NCBI GenBank assembly: GCA_045226015.1
Contig: JBGVBY010000013.1
Coordinates: forward strand, 190,805 to 254,804
Direction of reading: 5' to 3'
Length of the DNA: 64,000 nucleotides
DNA from: UBA2450 sp045226015
Lineage (GTDB): Bacteria; Bacillota_I; Bacilli_A; RFN20; CAG-826
Positions 17,180 through 26,739 of the stretch are shown one piece after another. A model generated the notes under the pieces. The model was not told the origin of the DNA and made no database searches. It saw only the letters and a program-made list of their open reading frames with translations. Numbering within the stretch: position 1 is the first letter of the stretch; every line of letters starts with the position of its first letter. A program made the translations under genes and the position numbers.

Positions 17180-17202
17180 GATAAACGATATATCGATAAA
17201 TT

Positions 17203-17225
17203 GGCTGTTAAATAACAGCCTTTTT
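17203..17225 (+). terminator. Rho-independent terminator
   Basis: Stem GGCTGTT/AACAGCC, loop AAAT, five T. It ends four bases before the rarA -10 box. Confidence 0.85.
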
Positions 17226-17228
17226 ATT

Positions 17229-17234
17229 TATAAT
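17229..17234 (+). promoter_or_regulatory. -10 box of a leaderless rarA mRNA
   Basis: TATAAT with exactly six bases to the ATG at 17241; its -35 position falls within the terminator hairpin (TGTTAA). No ribosome site exists before the ATG. Confidence 0.5.
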
Positions 17235-17240
17235 TAATGT

Positions 17241-18473
17241 ATGTCTACCCCTTTAGCAGAATTGATTAGACCTGAAAAAATCGAAGACATGGTGGGACAA
17301 GAACACCTTTTTAAGAGTGGCTCTATCTTTAATAAAACCATCTCAAAGAATGTGATTCCTAACATGATCTTTTATGGTCCCCCAGGAGTAGGAAAAACCA
17401 CGGTTGCCAATATCATCGCTAAAAACACAGAGATGTTACTCTGTAAACTTAATGGCACAATCGCGACCATTGATGATATTAAGAATGTAATTGATGAATC
17501 TAAAAGCGTATTTGCCTCTAAAGGTGTACTTCTTTATTTAGATGAAATTCAATACTTCAATAAGAAACAACAACAGTCTTTACTCGAATATGTTGAAAAA
17601 GGATACATAACCTTGATCGCTTCAACTACTGAGAACCCATATTTCTATATTTATCCAGCCTTATTATCTAGATGTTCTGTTTTTGAATTTAAATCAATAA
17701 ACAGCAAAGATATTAAGAAGGGATTAGAAAGAGTCATTAATCTTAAAAAGATTAAAATTGATGACGATGCTTTAGAAATGCTTTCTATATCCTCTAATGG
17801 AGATATGCGTAAAGCAATCAACAACTTAGAGGTTTTATATAACGCATTAGGAAATAAGAAAATCACTTTAAAAGACGTGAACGAAGTAGTGGACAAGGCT
17901 CATATCAATTACGATAAAAGCGAAGATCGTCATTATGATCACTTAAGCGCTTTAATGAAGTCGCTTAGAGGAAGTGATCCAGATGCCGCAATTTTCTATT
18001 TAGCAAAGATGCTTGAAGCAGGTGATTTAATAGCGGTTTGTAGACGTATCTTATGCTCCGTAAACGAAGATGTTGGCTTAGCCTATCCTTCACTTATTCC
18101 AATAGTGAAATCTTGTGTTGATATTGCCCTACAAATTGGTTTACCAGAAGCAAAGCTTCCTCTTAGTAACGCGGTTATTTTAATTGCAACCGCTCCTAAG
18201 AGTAACTCTGCTTACATGGCGTTTAACCGTGCAATGGAAGATATCAATTTAGGAAAAGGCATCTCTATTCCTAGACACTTGCAAAACACTCATTTTGACG
18301 GAGAAGATGATCTCGAAAGAGGTCAAAACTATAAATATCCACATGATTATAAGAATCATTATGTTAAACAGCAATATTTGCCAGACGATGTTAAAGACAA
18401 ACATTATTATGTTTATGGAAACAACAAGTTTGAGCAGTTAAACAAAGAATATTGGGATAAAATCAAGAAATAA
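17241..18473 (+). CDS. rarA: Replication-associated recombination protein A (RarA/MgsA AAA ATPase)
   Basis: 410 residues. N-terminal PLAELIRPEKIEDMVGQEHL is the RarA/clamp-loader entry motif; Walker A is YGPPGVGKTT, Walker B LLYLDEIQYF, sensor 1 ASTTENP and the arginine finger region LLSRC. The C-terminal half carries the helical tetramerisation part, including SEDRHYDHLSALMKSLRGSDPDAAIFYLAKML. RarA acts at stalled replication forks with single-strand DNA binding protein. The gene lacks a ribosome site; the -10 box stands six bases upstream of the ATG. The next gene follows by two bases. Confidence 0.93.
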   Translation: MSTPLAELIRPEKIEDMVGQEHLFKSGSIFNKTISKNVIPNMIFYGPPGVGKTTVANIIAKNTEMLLCKLNGTIATIDDIKNVIDESKSVFASKGVLLYLDEIQYFNKKQQQSLLEYVEKGYITLIASTTENPYFYIYPALLSRCSVFEFKSINSKDIKKGLERVINLKKIKIDDDALEMLSISSNGDMRKAINNLEVLYNALGNKKITLKDVNEVVDKAHINYDKSEDRHYDHLSALMKSLRGSDPDAAIFYLAKMLEAGDLIAVCRRILCSVNEDVGLAYPSLIPIVKSCVDIALQIGLPEAKLPLSNAVILIATAPKSNSAYMAFNRAMEDINLGKGISIPRHLQNTHFDGEDDLERGQNYKYPHDYKNHYVKQQYLPDDVKDKHYYVYGNNKFEQLNKEYWDKIKK

Positions 18474-18475
18474 AT

Positions 18476-19381
18476 ATGGACAATTTAAAAACATTAATAG
18501 ATCAAAAGAAATACGATTTAGTTTTAAAACTAACAGAAAGAAGCGAGACCGCAAACGATCTCTTTTATCGTATTTCTGCCTTTATTTATCTTGGTCAATA
18601 TGAAAACGCTTTATTTGTGATTCAAGATCATCAAAAGGTTTTAGAATCTAATCTAGTTAGTTTAATTAACGCTCACATTAATTTACTGTGTGCTTTAGGA
18701 AGATTTGAACAAGCTCATGCAGTATTAGATTATTACTCTAACCTACCTTATGAAAGTCAAATCGTGGAAGAAGTTTTAAGAAAAATGCCTGAGGTAATCG
18801 CTCTAGAAGAAGAGAAACACAATACGATTCGCTTTTATGACGATGAGCAAATTGAGAAATTCTTAAGAAGCGAAAAGCTCGAAGATGTCTTAGTGGGGCT
18901 CGACACAATTCGTAATCGTGATATTTTCACCTTCCTTCCAATTCTTCAAGACCTATTAATCAACCATCCAAAACAAATCATCAGAAGTTATATCCTCATG
19001 CTTTTAGTGCAAAAAGAAGTAGACCGTTCATTAAAAATGAAAAGCATTGATGAAATCATTGATATCAATCCTAAACATATCTCTGTGCCATTTACATCCG
19101 TTGTCTTTAATGAGACAGTCAAATTGATAGAGACTAATTTTAAGGATCCAACGCTTGCACAAACTGCAACGCAATTGTTTTCTGAGTATGAAATGTATCG
19201 TTATCCACGTTCACACATCCATGCTCCTATAGATTTATGTCATGCCTTATATTTGATTTCTCGTGAGTACATAAATTCTCCAATAGAAGATATCGATGCC
19301 TATATTAACGAGAAAGGTCTAAACAAAGACAACATCTTAAAAATCAAAAACGAAATTAACGAAATATTAAATATGATTTAA
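18476..19381 (+). CDS. TPR-like helical repeat protein, unknown function
   Basis: 301 residues, soluble, almost entirely helical. The first 120 residues read as degenerate tetratricopeptide repeats (LFYRISAFIYLGQYENALFVIQ, INAHINLLCALGRFEQAHAVLDYY). The rest is a second helical domain without motifs I recognise. It starts two bases after rarA, so it is in the same operon and probably translationally coupled. Similar short TPR proteins of unknown role are common in Bacilli; a specific family name would be guesswork. A terminator hairpin follows. Confidence 0.7.
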   Translation: MDNLKTLIDQKKYDLVLKLTERSETANDLFYRISAFIYLGQYENALFVIQDHQKVLESNLVSLINAHINLLCALGRFEQAHAVLDYYSNLPYESQIVEEVLRKMPEVIALEEEKHNTIRFYDDEQIEKFLRSEKLEDVLVGLDTIRNRDIFTFLPILQDLLINHPKQIIRSYILMLLVQKEVDRSLKMKSIDEIIDINPKHISVPFTSVVFNETVKLIETNFKDPTLAQTATQLFSEYEMYRYPRSHIHAPIDLCHALYLISREYINSPIEDIDAYINEKGLNKDNILKIKNEINEILNMI

Positions 19382-19411
19382 TAAAGTAATATATTGAACT
19401 TATAACTCAAG

Positions 19412-19451
19412 TGCAACTAACGATAGATATCGTTTTGGTTGCATTTTATTT
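19412..19451 (+). terminator. Terminator of the rarA operon
   Basis: TGCAAC ... GGTTGCA outer stem with an inner ACGAT/ATCGT stem, followed by TTTTATTT. The T run overlaps the -35 of the tig promoter. Confidence 0.7.
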
Positions 19452-19478
19452 GCCTAAAATTATTAATTAATTTATAAT
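19450..19478 (+). promoter_or_regulatory. tig promoter
   Basis: TTGCCT (19450-19455), 17-bp spacer, TATAAT (19473-19478). The same TTGCCT-17-TATAAT combination precedes nusB. Confidence 0.6.
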
Positions 19479-19514
19479 TTTTCTCGCAAACTAAAAATTA
19501 TTAAGGAGAAAATC

Positions 19515-20789
19515 ATGAAATTTACATTCAAAGATTTAGAAGCTTGTCACGTACAAGTTGATGTGGTTATCGATGAAGCTAAGTGGAAAGCTGCTCAAGA
19601 AAACAGCGCTAAAAAGTTAGCGAAAGAAGTCCAAGTTGATGGATTTAGAAAAGGCCATGTCCCAGAAAACATCGCTAAGAAACACATCAATCCAGAAAAG
19701 ATGCTTGATGATGCTATCAATTCATTACTTCCCGAAGTCTACAAAGAGGCTTTACAAAAAGGTAAGTTAGAACCATTTGCTCAACCAAAGGTTGATGTCA
19801 CCAAATTAAGCGACACCAATCTCGAAGTGAGATTCATTATTGTCACTGCTCCAAAAGTGGAATTAGGACAATATAAAGGTTTAGAACTTGGTAAAAAAGA
19901 AGCCAAAGTTTCTGCTAAAGAAGTTACTGATTCTATCGAAGAACTCAGAAAGCAAAATGCTTCCTTAGTCTTAAAAGAAGGTGCTGCTGAAAAAGGTGAC
20001 ACCGTTGTTATGGACTTTGTGGGTTCAGTTGATGGTAAGAACTTTGAAGGTGGTTCTGCGCAAAACTATGAGCTCGAACTCGGAAGCGGTTCTTTCATCC
20101 CAGGTTTTGAAGACCAATTAGTGGGTATTAAAGCTAACGAACATCGTGATGTTAACGTTAAATTCCCAGAACAATACACTCCAGAACTCGCTGGTAAAGA
20201 CGCTGTCTTTGCATGTGATGTTCACGAAGTGAAAACCAAAAAACTTCCAGAATTAAATGATGAATTCATCAAAGAACTCAACCTTGATGGAGTTAAAGAT
20301 CTTGAAGGATTAAAAGCTTATAAGAAAGCTGAATTATTAGAAGCTAAAGAATCTAAAGAAAAGAAAGAATACTTAACCAAGCTTTATGAAGCTATTGCTA
20401 AGAATTCCAAGATTGAAATTCCAGAAGAAATGATTCTTGATCAAGCTGAAAACATGAAGAAAGACATGGAAAACAGAATGAAACAATCCGGTCTTACTTT
20501 AGAACAATATTTACAATTCACCGGCGAGACTGAAGAAAAATTCATGGAAAAATTAAAGGGTGACGCTAAAAAAGACATCACCAACTATTTCATCCTTGAA
20601 AAAGTCGCTGAAAATGAAAAATTCGAAGTTACTGACGCAGATGTCGAGTTCGAATACGCAAAACTTGCTGATCAATACAAGATGAAGATTGAAGATGTCA
20701 AGAAAGCTTTAAGTGCTCAACTTGATCAATTCAAACACAATCTTCGTATGACAAGAATCGAAGAAGAACTTCTTAAAAACAACAACTAA
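19515..20789 (+). CDS. tig: Trigger factor
   Basis: 424 residues, normal length. The ribosome-docking loop is GFRKGHVPENIAKKH (Phe44-Arg45-Lys46). A central FKBP-type prolyl isomerase domain (about 155-245) contains GDTVVMDFVGSVDGKNFEGGSA and GSGSFIPGFEDQLVG. The C-terminal substrate-binding arms are helical. The protein holds nascent chains at the ribosome exit. AAGGAG precedes the ATG. It is followed by lon, as in B. subtilis where clpX stands between them; clpX is not here. Confidence 0.95.
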   Translation: MKFTFKDLEACHVQVDVVIDEAKWKAAQENSAKKLAKEVQVDGFRKGHVPENIAKKHINPEKMLDDAINSLLPEVYKEALQKGKLEPFAQPKVDVTKLSDTNLEVRFIIVTAPKVELGQYKGLELGKKEAKVSAKEVTDSIEELRKQNASLVLKEGAAEKGDTVVMDFVGSVDGKNFEGGSAQNYELELGSGSFIPGFEDQLVGIKANEHRDVNVKFPEQYTPELAGKDAVFACDVHEVKTKKLPELNDEFIKELNLDGVKDLEGLKAYKKAELLEAKESKEKKEYLTKLYEAIAKNSKIEIPEEMILDQAENMKKDMENRMKQSGLTLEQYLQFTGETEEKFMEKLKGDAKKDITNYFILEKVAENEKFEVTDADVEFEYAKLADQYKMKIEDVKKALSAQLDQFKHNLRMTRIEEELLKNNN

Positions 20790-20810
20790 TAAAGAAAAGG
20801 AGGTAAGCCT

Positions 20811-23147
20811 ATGGGTTCAAATCCATCATCCTTAACCTTGCCACTTCTTATCACAAAAGGAATGATTCTTTTCCCTCACAACCAAAGGTTGATTGATGCG
20901 GGAAGAGATTTTTCCATTAATGCGATTAAAGTAAGTAGAGAAAAAGCAGATTCTTTAATCTTAATTACTTCTCAAAACAATTCTGATGTAGAAACACCTA
21001 CTGAAAATGACATTTTCTTAACCGGTGTTCTTGCTCGTATTGTTTCAGTCACTGAAAGAGATAAAAGAATCAGAGCAAGAGTTGAAGTAATTGATCGTGC
21101 TTCATTAAAAAATGTTGCCTTAGACGCTGAAGACAAATGTTTCACAAGTGAAGCAACATTATTAAATCCTATCGATGTTGACGATAAGAGCAGTGAAGCT
21201 GTCGTAAACGCGATTAATCACGAATTAGAGAAATATCCTTCAATTGTTTCTCGTTTACCAAAAAACATTATCAATTTATGCGCTGATAAGAATGCAGCTT
21301 TAGAACTATGCTATGCATTAGCAGGTCATTTTGAAGCTGCTTTAGAAACCAAACAAAAATTATTAGAGACCAATGACTTTATATTCTTAGCGGAAACAGT
21401 CACTGGTTTTATCAGTGGAGAAAACACTAAGGAAGAAATCGAAAAGAATATTTCCGATAGTGTTAGAGAAAGCACTGAAAAATCTCAAAAAGAATATTTC
21501 TTAAGAGAAAAACTCAAAGCCATTAAGAAAGAACTTGGCGAAGATGTCGGCGGAAACAATGATCCTGACCAAATTTTAGCTAAGTTAGATAAATTCCCTT
21601 ACCCTGATAACATCAAAGCTAAGGTGAAGGCGGAAATTAAGAAATATGAGATGATGCCTCAAGGTTCCCTTGAAGCTGCTCTTATTCTTTCCTATTTAGA
21701 TGTCATCATGTCAATCCCATGGTGGCAAAAAACAGAAGATAACAACGATTTAAAAAATGTCGAAGACATTTTAAATGAAGACCATTACGGTTTAGAGAAT
21801 CCTAAAAAGAGAATTGTTGAATATTTAGCGGTTAAGAAATTAACCGGTAATTTAAAGAGTCCTATTTTGTGTTTCTACGGACCTCCGGGAACAGGCAAAA
21901 CCTCCTTAGGAAAAAGTATTGCAAGAGCGTTAGGAAGAAAATTCTTCAAATGCTCCTTAGGTGGTATTTCTGATGAAGCAGAAATTAGAGGGCACAGAAG
22001 AACTTATGTTGGCTCTTTACCAGGTAGAATCATTCAAGGGATGAGAAAAGCCGGTGTTAGTAACCCTGTTTTCCTTCTCGACGAAGTCGATAAACTCGCT
22101 AGCTCTTATAAAGGAGATCCAGCAAGCGCTCTTCTTGAAGTTCTTGATCCTGAACAAAACTTCATGTTTAACGACAATTATGTTGAAGAACCATACGACT
22201 TAAGTGATGTTTTATTCATCTGTACTGCAAACTATTTAGAGAACATTCCAGGACCTCTTAGAGATCGTTTGGAATTAATCCAACTTAATAGTTACACTGA
22301 GATTGAAAAGAAACATATCGCTTTTGAACACTTAATCAAAAAACAAATCGAACTCAATGGATTAAAAGAAGAAAATGTTTCATTTAGTGAAAAGGCTATT
22401 GAATACATCCTCCATTACTACACTAGAGAAGCTGGTGTCCGTGACTTAGAAAGAAAGATTGCGTCTTGCTTAAGAAAAGTCGCAGTGGCGATTGTTAAAG
22501 ATCCTAGCATTACTCATATCGATATTGATGAAAAGAAGGTTAGAGAATACTTAGGTGTTGAAATCTTTGATTACTCTAAAAAAGAGAAAGCTAAACAAGT
22601 CGGAGTTATTACTGGACTTGCTTATACTGAGTACGGCGGAGATATTCTTCCAATCGAAGTTACCTATTTTAAAGGTAAAGGTGGACTCATTTTAACTGGT
22701 AAGTTAGGTGATGTCATGAAAGAGAGCGCAACTATCGCTCTTGACTATGTCAAGGCAAACGCTAAAAAGTACAAGATTGATCCTAATTTATTCTTAGAAA
22801 ACGATATCCATGTTCACGTACCAGAAGGAGCAGTTCCTAAAGATGGACCATCTGCTGGAGTGGCGATGACTTTAGCGATTATTTCCGCTTTAAGCAAGAC
22901 TCCTGTTTCTCCTGATATTGCCTTAACTGGTGAAGTTACTCTTAGGGGTAATGCATTAGCAATAGGTGGGTTAAGAGAAAAATCTCTTGCCGCTACTAGA
23001 AGTGGCATCAAAATGATCATCGTTCCTAAAGAAAACAAAAAGGACGTTGATGAACTTCCAAAAGAAGTCAAAAAAGCACTTAAGATCAACTACATGAGTA
23101 GTGTTGATGACGCTTATAAAATCGTATTTGGAGAACTTAATGATTAA
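20811..23147 (+). CDS. lon: ATP-dependent protease La (Lon)
   Basis: 778 residues. The N-terminal LON substrate domain (about 12-200), AAA domain with Walker A GPPGTGKT at 357-364 and VFLLDEVDKL as Walker B, and C-terminal protease domain with catalytic dyad Ser681 (DGPSAGVAM) and Lys724 (GGLREKSLAA). All residues for activity are present. It degrades misfolded and regulatory proteins in the cytoplasm. A strong AAAGGAGG site precedes the ATG. Its last codons overlap the engB start, matching the lon-engB order of B. subtilis. Confidence 0.96.
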   Translation: MGSNPSSLTLPLLITKGMILFPHNQRLIDAGRDFSINAIKVSREKADSLILITSQNNSDVETPTENDIFLTGVLARIVSVTERDKRIRARVEVIDRASLKNVALDAEDKCFTSEATLLNPIDVDDKSSEAVVNAINHELEKYPSIVSRLPKNIINLCADKNAALELCYALAGHFEAALETKQKLLETNDFIFLAETVTGFISGENTKEEIEKNISDSVRESTEKSQKEYFLREKLKAIKKELGEDVGGNNDPDQILAKLDKFPYPDNIKAKVKAEIKKYEMMPQGSLEAALILSYLDVIMSIPWWQKTEDNNDLKNVEDILNEDHYGLENPKKRIVEYLAVKKLTGNLKSPILCFYGPPGTGKTSLGKSIARALGRKFFKCSLGGISDEAEIRGHRRTYVGSLPGRIIQGMRKAGVSNPVFLLDEVDKLASSYKGDPASALLEVLDPEQNFMFNDNYVEEPYDLSDVLFICTANYLENIPGPLRDRLELIQLNSYTEIEKKHIAFEHLIKKQIELNGLKEENVSFSEKAIEYILHYYTREAGVRDLERKIASCLRKVAVAIVKDPSITHIDIDEKKVREYLGVEIFDYSKKEKAKQVGVITGLAYTEYGGDILPIEVTYFKGKGGLILTGKLGDVMKESATIALDYVKANAKKYKIDPNLFLENDIHVHVPEGAVPKDGPSAGVAMTLAIISALSKTPVSPDIALTGEVTLRGNALAIGGLREKSLAATRSGIKMIIVPKENKKDVDELPKEVKKALKINYMSSVDDAYKIVFGELND

Positions 23148-23712
23148 TTTCTCAAACACCACATTTGTAAAAAGTGCCCCTTGTTTGAAACAAGCACCTC
23201 AGGGAATGTTTCCTGAGGTTTTGCTTGTGGGAAAATCAAATGTTGGTAAATCTTCTCTTATCAACTCGCTTTGTAATAAAAAGGCATTAGCCTTTACAAG
23301 TAGTAAACCAGGCCATACAAGACTACTTAACTACTACAATGTTGATGACAAACTCTATTTAGTGGACGCTCCAGGATATGGATACGCTAAAGGTGGGTTT
23401 GATCTCGACAAATTATTCGGTGAGATGATGGAAGATTATTTTAATAATGCCTCTAGACTAAAAATGGTGGTCCTTCTTCTTGATTCTAGAAGAGAACTAT
23501 CCGAAGATGATTTAGACATTATTAATTATTTAAATAATAAAAAGATTAAATATGTCATCTGTTTCACTAAGGTTGACAAGATTAATCAAAGTGAAAAGCA
23601 TCATTTGTTAACTGTGGTAAAAAGTAATGAGATTAACGAAAAGAATATTGTCTTTACATCTACCTTAAAACCACGTACTTTTGATGCCTTAAGAAATATT
23701 TTACAAAGTTAA
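23140..23712 (+). CDS. engB: Ribosome biogenesis GTP-binding protein EngB (YsxC/YihA)
   Basis: 190 residues from the ATG at 23140, which overlaps the lon stop by 8 bases and has GGAGA just upstream inside lon; the longer frame from 23101 is only lon sequence. GTPase motifs: G1 GKSNVGKSS at 31-39, G3 DAPGYGYAKGG, G4 FTKVDK. EngB is an essential GTPase for late large-subunit assembly. The valS T-box leader follows without a terminator, but from its own promoter. Confidence 0.94.
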   Translation: MINFSNTTFVKSAPCLKQAPQGMFPEVLLVGKSNVGKSSLINSLCNKKALAFTSSKPGHTRLLNYYNVDDKLYLVDAPGYGYAKGGFDLDKLFGEMMEDYFNNASRLKMVVLLLDSRRELSEDDLDIINYLNNKKIKYVICFTKVDKINQSEKHHLLTVVKSNEINEKNIVFTSTLKPRTFDALRNILQS

Positions 23713-23728
23713 TTATTTAAAATATAAT
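23700..23728 (+). promoter_or_regulatory. Promoter of the valS T-box transcript
   Basis: TTTACA (23700-23705), 17-bp spacer and TATAAT (23723-23728). It overlaps the last codons of engB. Transcription would start near 23735. Confidence 0.7.
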
Positions 23729-23741
23729 TATCTCGTTCGTT

Positions 23742-23937
23742 GACATAGAGGAGTAACTAATCCCCTTATTTATAGAGAGTTAGAGATGGTGGAAGTCTAA
23801 CAATAAGAATTAGTGAAGGTCGCTATTGAGAACTGATTCTAATAATTTAGAGAAATAAGTGCTAATAGGGAAATCTTATTAGAACTAAGGTGGTACCACG
23901 CTAATCGCGTCCTTAGAATAAGGACGTTTTATTTTTA
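23742..23937 (+). promoter_or_regulatory. T-box riboswitch controlling valS, valine specifier GUC
   Basis: The conserved T-box AAGGTGGTACCACG is at 23887-23900. Stem I has AGTA, then helices CTAAT/ATTAG and TTATT/AATAA, a GTTAGA/TCTAAC helix with the GGTG-containing apical loop, and the specifier segment TGAAG-GTC (23814-23821). As in other T-boxes the codon stands one base after GAA, giving GUC, a valine codon, in agreement with valS downstream. The terminator is CGTCCTTA/TAAGGACG (23908-23926) followed by TTTTATTTTT. Uncharged tRNA-Val would stabilise the antiterminator and allow transcription. Confidence 0.93.
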
Positions 23938-23951
23938 TAGGAGGAACTTCT

Positions 23952-26546
23952 ATGCTAGAAAAAAGATATTCCCCACATGATGTGGAAAAAGGAAAATATG
24001 AAAAATGGAAAGAAAGTGGTTATTTCACTGCTGGTGATAAAACCAAGAATCCTTTCTCCATGGTTATTCCTCCACCAAACGTTACCGGTAAATTACATTT
24101 AGGACACGCTTGGAACACCACAATTCAAGACATCATCGCTAGATATAAGAAAATGCAAGGTTATGATGTCCTTTGGCTTCCAGGAATGGATCACGCTGGT
24201 ATTGCTACACAAGCTAAAGTCATGCAAAAACTTGTTTCCATGGGCATCGATGTCACAAAAATCAGCCGTGAAGAGTTTTTAAAGTATGCCTGGGAATGGA
24301 AAAGTGAATACGCGAATAACATTCATGAACAATGGGCAAAAATGGGTTTAGCGTTAGATTATACTAGAGAAAGATTTACTTTAGACGAAGGTTTGAACCT
24401 TGCAGTTAGAAAAGTATTCGTCGATTTATATAATAAAGGTCTTATTTATCAAGGTGAAAGAATCATCTCTTGGGATCCAGTTCAACAAACTGCGTTAAGT
24501 AACATCGAAGTCATTCACCAAGATGACGAAGGATATATGTATTACTTCAAATATCATATCGTTGGTAATGATGATTATTTAGAAGTTGCTACAACTCGTC
24601 CAGAAACAATGTTTGGTGACGTCTGTGTTTGTATTAATCCAAAAGATGAAAAATACGAAAAATATCACGGTAAAAATATCAAAGTTGTCAATCCTGCTAA
24701 CGGAGAAGCGATTCCTTTAATCGAGGATGATTATGTTGAAATCGGTTTTGGTACTGGAGCGATGAAATGTACTCCTGCTCACGATCCAAACGACTTTGTT
24801 ATTGGAAAAAAATATGGATTAGAAATGCCAATCATCTTTAATAAAGATGCAACAATGAATGAGAGGTGCGGAAAATATCAAGGATTAGACCGTTTTGTTT
24901 GCCGCGAAGAACTCATCAAAGACATCGAGAGTCGTGGAGATTTCATTAAGAAAGAAAAGATTGTTCACGCGGTTGGACATTCTCAAAGAAACAACTGTGT
25001 TGTCGAACCAATGTTATCAAAACAATGGTTTGTAAAGATGAAACCACTTGCTGATGCCGCGATTAAAAATCAACAAACCAAAGACAAGGTCAATTTTGTT
25101 CCAACTAGATTCGAACACACCTTCTTACAATGGATGAATAACATTGAAGACTGGTGCATTTCTCGTCAATTATGGTGGGGTCATAGAATCCCAGCTTATT
25201 ACCATAAGGTAACTGGCGAAGTAATCGTCTCAATGGATCCACCTAAAGATATTGAAAATTACGAGCAAGACACCGATGTCTTAGATACATGGTTCAGTAG
25301 TGGCCTATGGCCATTCTCAACTTTAGGTTGGCCAAGCAACACTGATGACTTAAATAGATACTTCCCAACAAGTTGTTTAGTAACTGCCTACGACATCATT
25401 TTCTTCTGGGTTAGTAGAATGATTTTCCAATCTTTGAATGTCACTAATAAATCTCCATTTAACGATGTGGCAATTCATGGATTAGTTAGAGATGAATTAG
25501 GAAGAAAAATGTCTAAGAGTTTAGGTAATGGAGTTGACCCAATTGAAGTTATTGATCAATATGGTGTTGACGCTTTACGTTATTTCTTAACCACTAATAG
25601 CACTCCAGGACAAGACATGAGATATAGCGAAGAAAAAGTCCAAAGTAGTGCGAATTATTTAAACAAAATCTGGAACTCTGCTCGATATGTTTTAAGTACA
25701 ATTGATGACGCATTTAAAGAAGTGCAATTAGATAAATCTAATTTGTCTTCACTAGACAAGTGGCTTCTTAATAGGTTAATACTCACCATTAAAAATGTAA
25801 CCTCTAACATGGAGAAGTATGATTTTAACGCTGCAAGTAACCACTTATATAACTTTGTTTACGACGACTTCTGTTCTCAATATTTAGAGATGAGTAAGGT
25901 TAAGCTTAATGGAAATGACTTAAACGCTAAAAATGTCACGCGTACAGTCCTTTTAAAGGCCTTAAAAGCGATTATTCTATTAATCTATCCATACACTCCA
26001 TTTATCGCTGAAGAATTATATCAAAATTTACCATCACACTTAGAAAGTGTCATGCTTGAATCTTATCCAAAAGTTGAAAAGCAATATTTAGATAAATCTC
26101 AAGACGATGAAATGGATTTACTCTTCTCTATGATTAAAGAGGTGAGAAATTACAAAATCATTAATCAATTATCTCCAAGCGCACCTTTAGGAATATCAAT
26201 TTCATTAAAGATTATAGTCAGCGATGATTTCCTACCATTGTTAAATAGATTCACCTTCTCTCAAGTTGAAGTTAAAGATGACTTAACAAGTTTAAGAGGA
26301 GAATTATATTCCTATAACTATGGTGAACTCATTATCACTAGTGGGGTTGATAAAGAAGAAATCAAAAAGAAGCTTCTAAAGGACATTGAATTTGAAAAGA
26401 GTGAGATAGAAAGATCAACTAGAATGCTCTCAAATCCAAACTTCATCGCTAAGGCTCCTCAAGAAAAAATAGAGACCGAAAAATCGAAGTTAGCCCTTCA
26501 TGAGGCAAATCTAAAAGCCTTAGAAGAAAAAATTTCAAAAATTTAA
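23952..26546 (+). CDS. valS: Valyl-tRNA synthetase
   Basis: 864 residues, normal for a Gram-positive ValRS. Class I signatures: HLGH in NVTGKLHLGHAWNTT and KMSKSLGNG. The editing domain lies between the two, with TTRPETMFGD. The helical anticodon-binding domain and a C-terminal coiled coil (from about 800) complete it. AGGAGG is eight bases upstream of the ATG. Controlled by the preceding T-box. A compact terminator begins within its stop codon. Confidence 0.97.
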   Translation: MLEKRYSPHDVEKGKYEKWKESGYFTAGDKTKNPFSMVIPPPNVTGKLHLGHAWNTTIQDIIARYKKMQGYDVLWLPGMDHAGIATQAKVMQKLVSMGIDVTKISREEFLKYAWEWKSEYANNIHEQWAKMGLALDYTRERFTLDEGLNLAVRKVFVDLYNKGLIYQGERIISWDPVQQTALSNIEVIHQDDEGYMYYFKYHIVGNDDYLEVATTRPETMFGDVCVCINPKDEKYEKYHGKNIKVVNPANGEAIPLIEDDYVEIGFGTGAMKCTPAHDPNDFVIGKKYGLEMPIIFNKDATMNERCGKYQGLDRFVCREELIKDIESRGDFIKKEKIVHAVGHSQRNNCVVEPMLSKQWFVKMKPLADAAIKNQQTKDKVNFVPTRFEHTFLQWMNNIEDWCISRQLWWGHRIPAYYHKVTGEVIVSMDPPKDIENYEQDTDVLDTWFSSGLWPFSTLGWPSNTDDLNRYFPTSCLVTAYDIIFFWVSRMIFQSLNVTNKSPFNDVAIHGLVRDELGRKMSKSLGNGVDPIEVIDQYGVDALRYFLTTNSTPGQDMRYSEEKVQSSANYLNKIWNSARYVLSTIDDAFKEVQLDKSNLSSLDKWLLNRLILTIKNVTSNMEKYDFNAASNHLYNFVYDDFCSQYLEMSKVKLNGNDLNAKNVTRTVLLKALKAIILLIYPYTPFIAEELYQNLPSHLESVMLESYPKVEKQYLDKSQDDEMDLLFSMIKEVRNYKIINQLSPSAPLGISISLKIIVSDDFLPLLNRFTFSQVEVKDDLTSLRGELYSYNYGELIITSGVDKEEIKKKLLKDIEFEKSEIERSTRMLSNPNFIAKAPQEKIETEKSKLALHEANLKALEEKISKI

Positions 26547-26571
26547 GACCCTTTGGGTCTTTTCTTTTTTT
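26545..26571 (+). terminator. valS terminator
   Basis: AAGACCC/GGGTCTT with loop TTT, followed by TTCTTTTTTT; begins within the stop codon. Confidence 0.85.
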
Positions 26572-26621
26572 CAGAAAAAAAGTTAAAATTTTTAGACAAA
26601 AAAATCGAAAAAACCGCCTAT

Positions 26622-26627
26622 TAAAAT
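26622..26627 (+). promoter_or_regulatory. Candidate -10 box of the structured leader
   Basis: TAAAAT, which would start transcription at about 26633, exactly at the first G of the hairpin's left arm. A -35 box is not evident. Confidence 0.35.
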
Positions 26628-26631
26628 AGTG

Positions 26632-26739
26632 AGGGGCAAAAATTCAGGCATAATCATATTCCCTTATAATCATCATCCATTTTTCAAAATCTTTCCCTAA
26701 TCATTTCATCTCAATAATGTTCCTGAGTTCTTTGCCCCT
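26632..26739 (+). other. Long-range leader hairpin enclosing a G-free loop
   Basis: Left arm AGGGGCAAA plus AATTCAGG (26632-26648) pairs with right arm CCTGAGTT, bulged C26730, and TTTGCCCCT (26722-26739): 17 pairs with one T-G wobble. The enclosed 73 bases have no G from 26649 to 26718, and only one in total. The right arm directly abuts the AGGAGG ribosome site (26740-26745) of the small peptide gene. It looks like a structured 5' leader; no known riboswitch class is recognised. The gap between valS and the small gene is otherwise AT-rich. Confidence 0.6.

Noticed and set aside
26649..26721. TATAAT at 26665-26670 within the G-free loop as a promoter
   Set aside because: No -35 at a suitable distance, and it would remove the left arm of the hairpin from the transcript.
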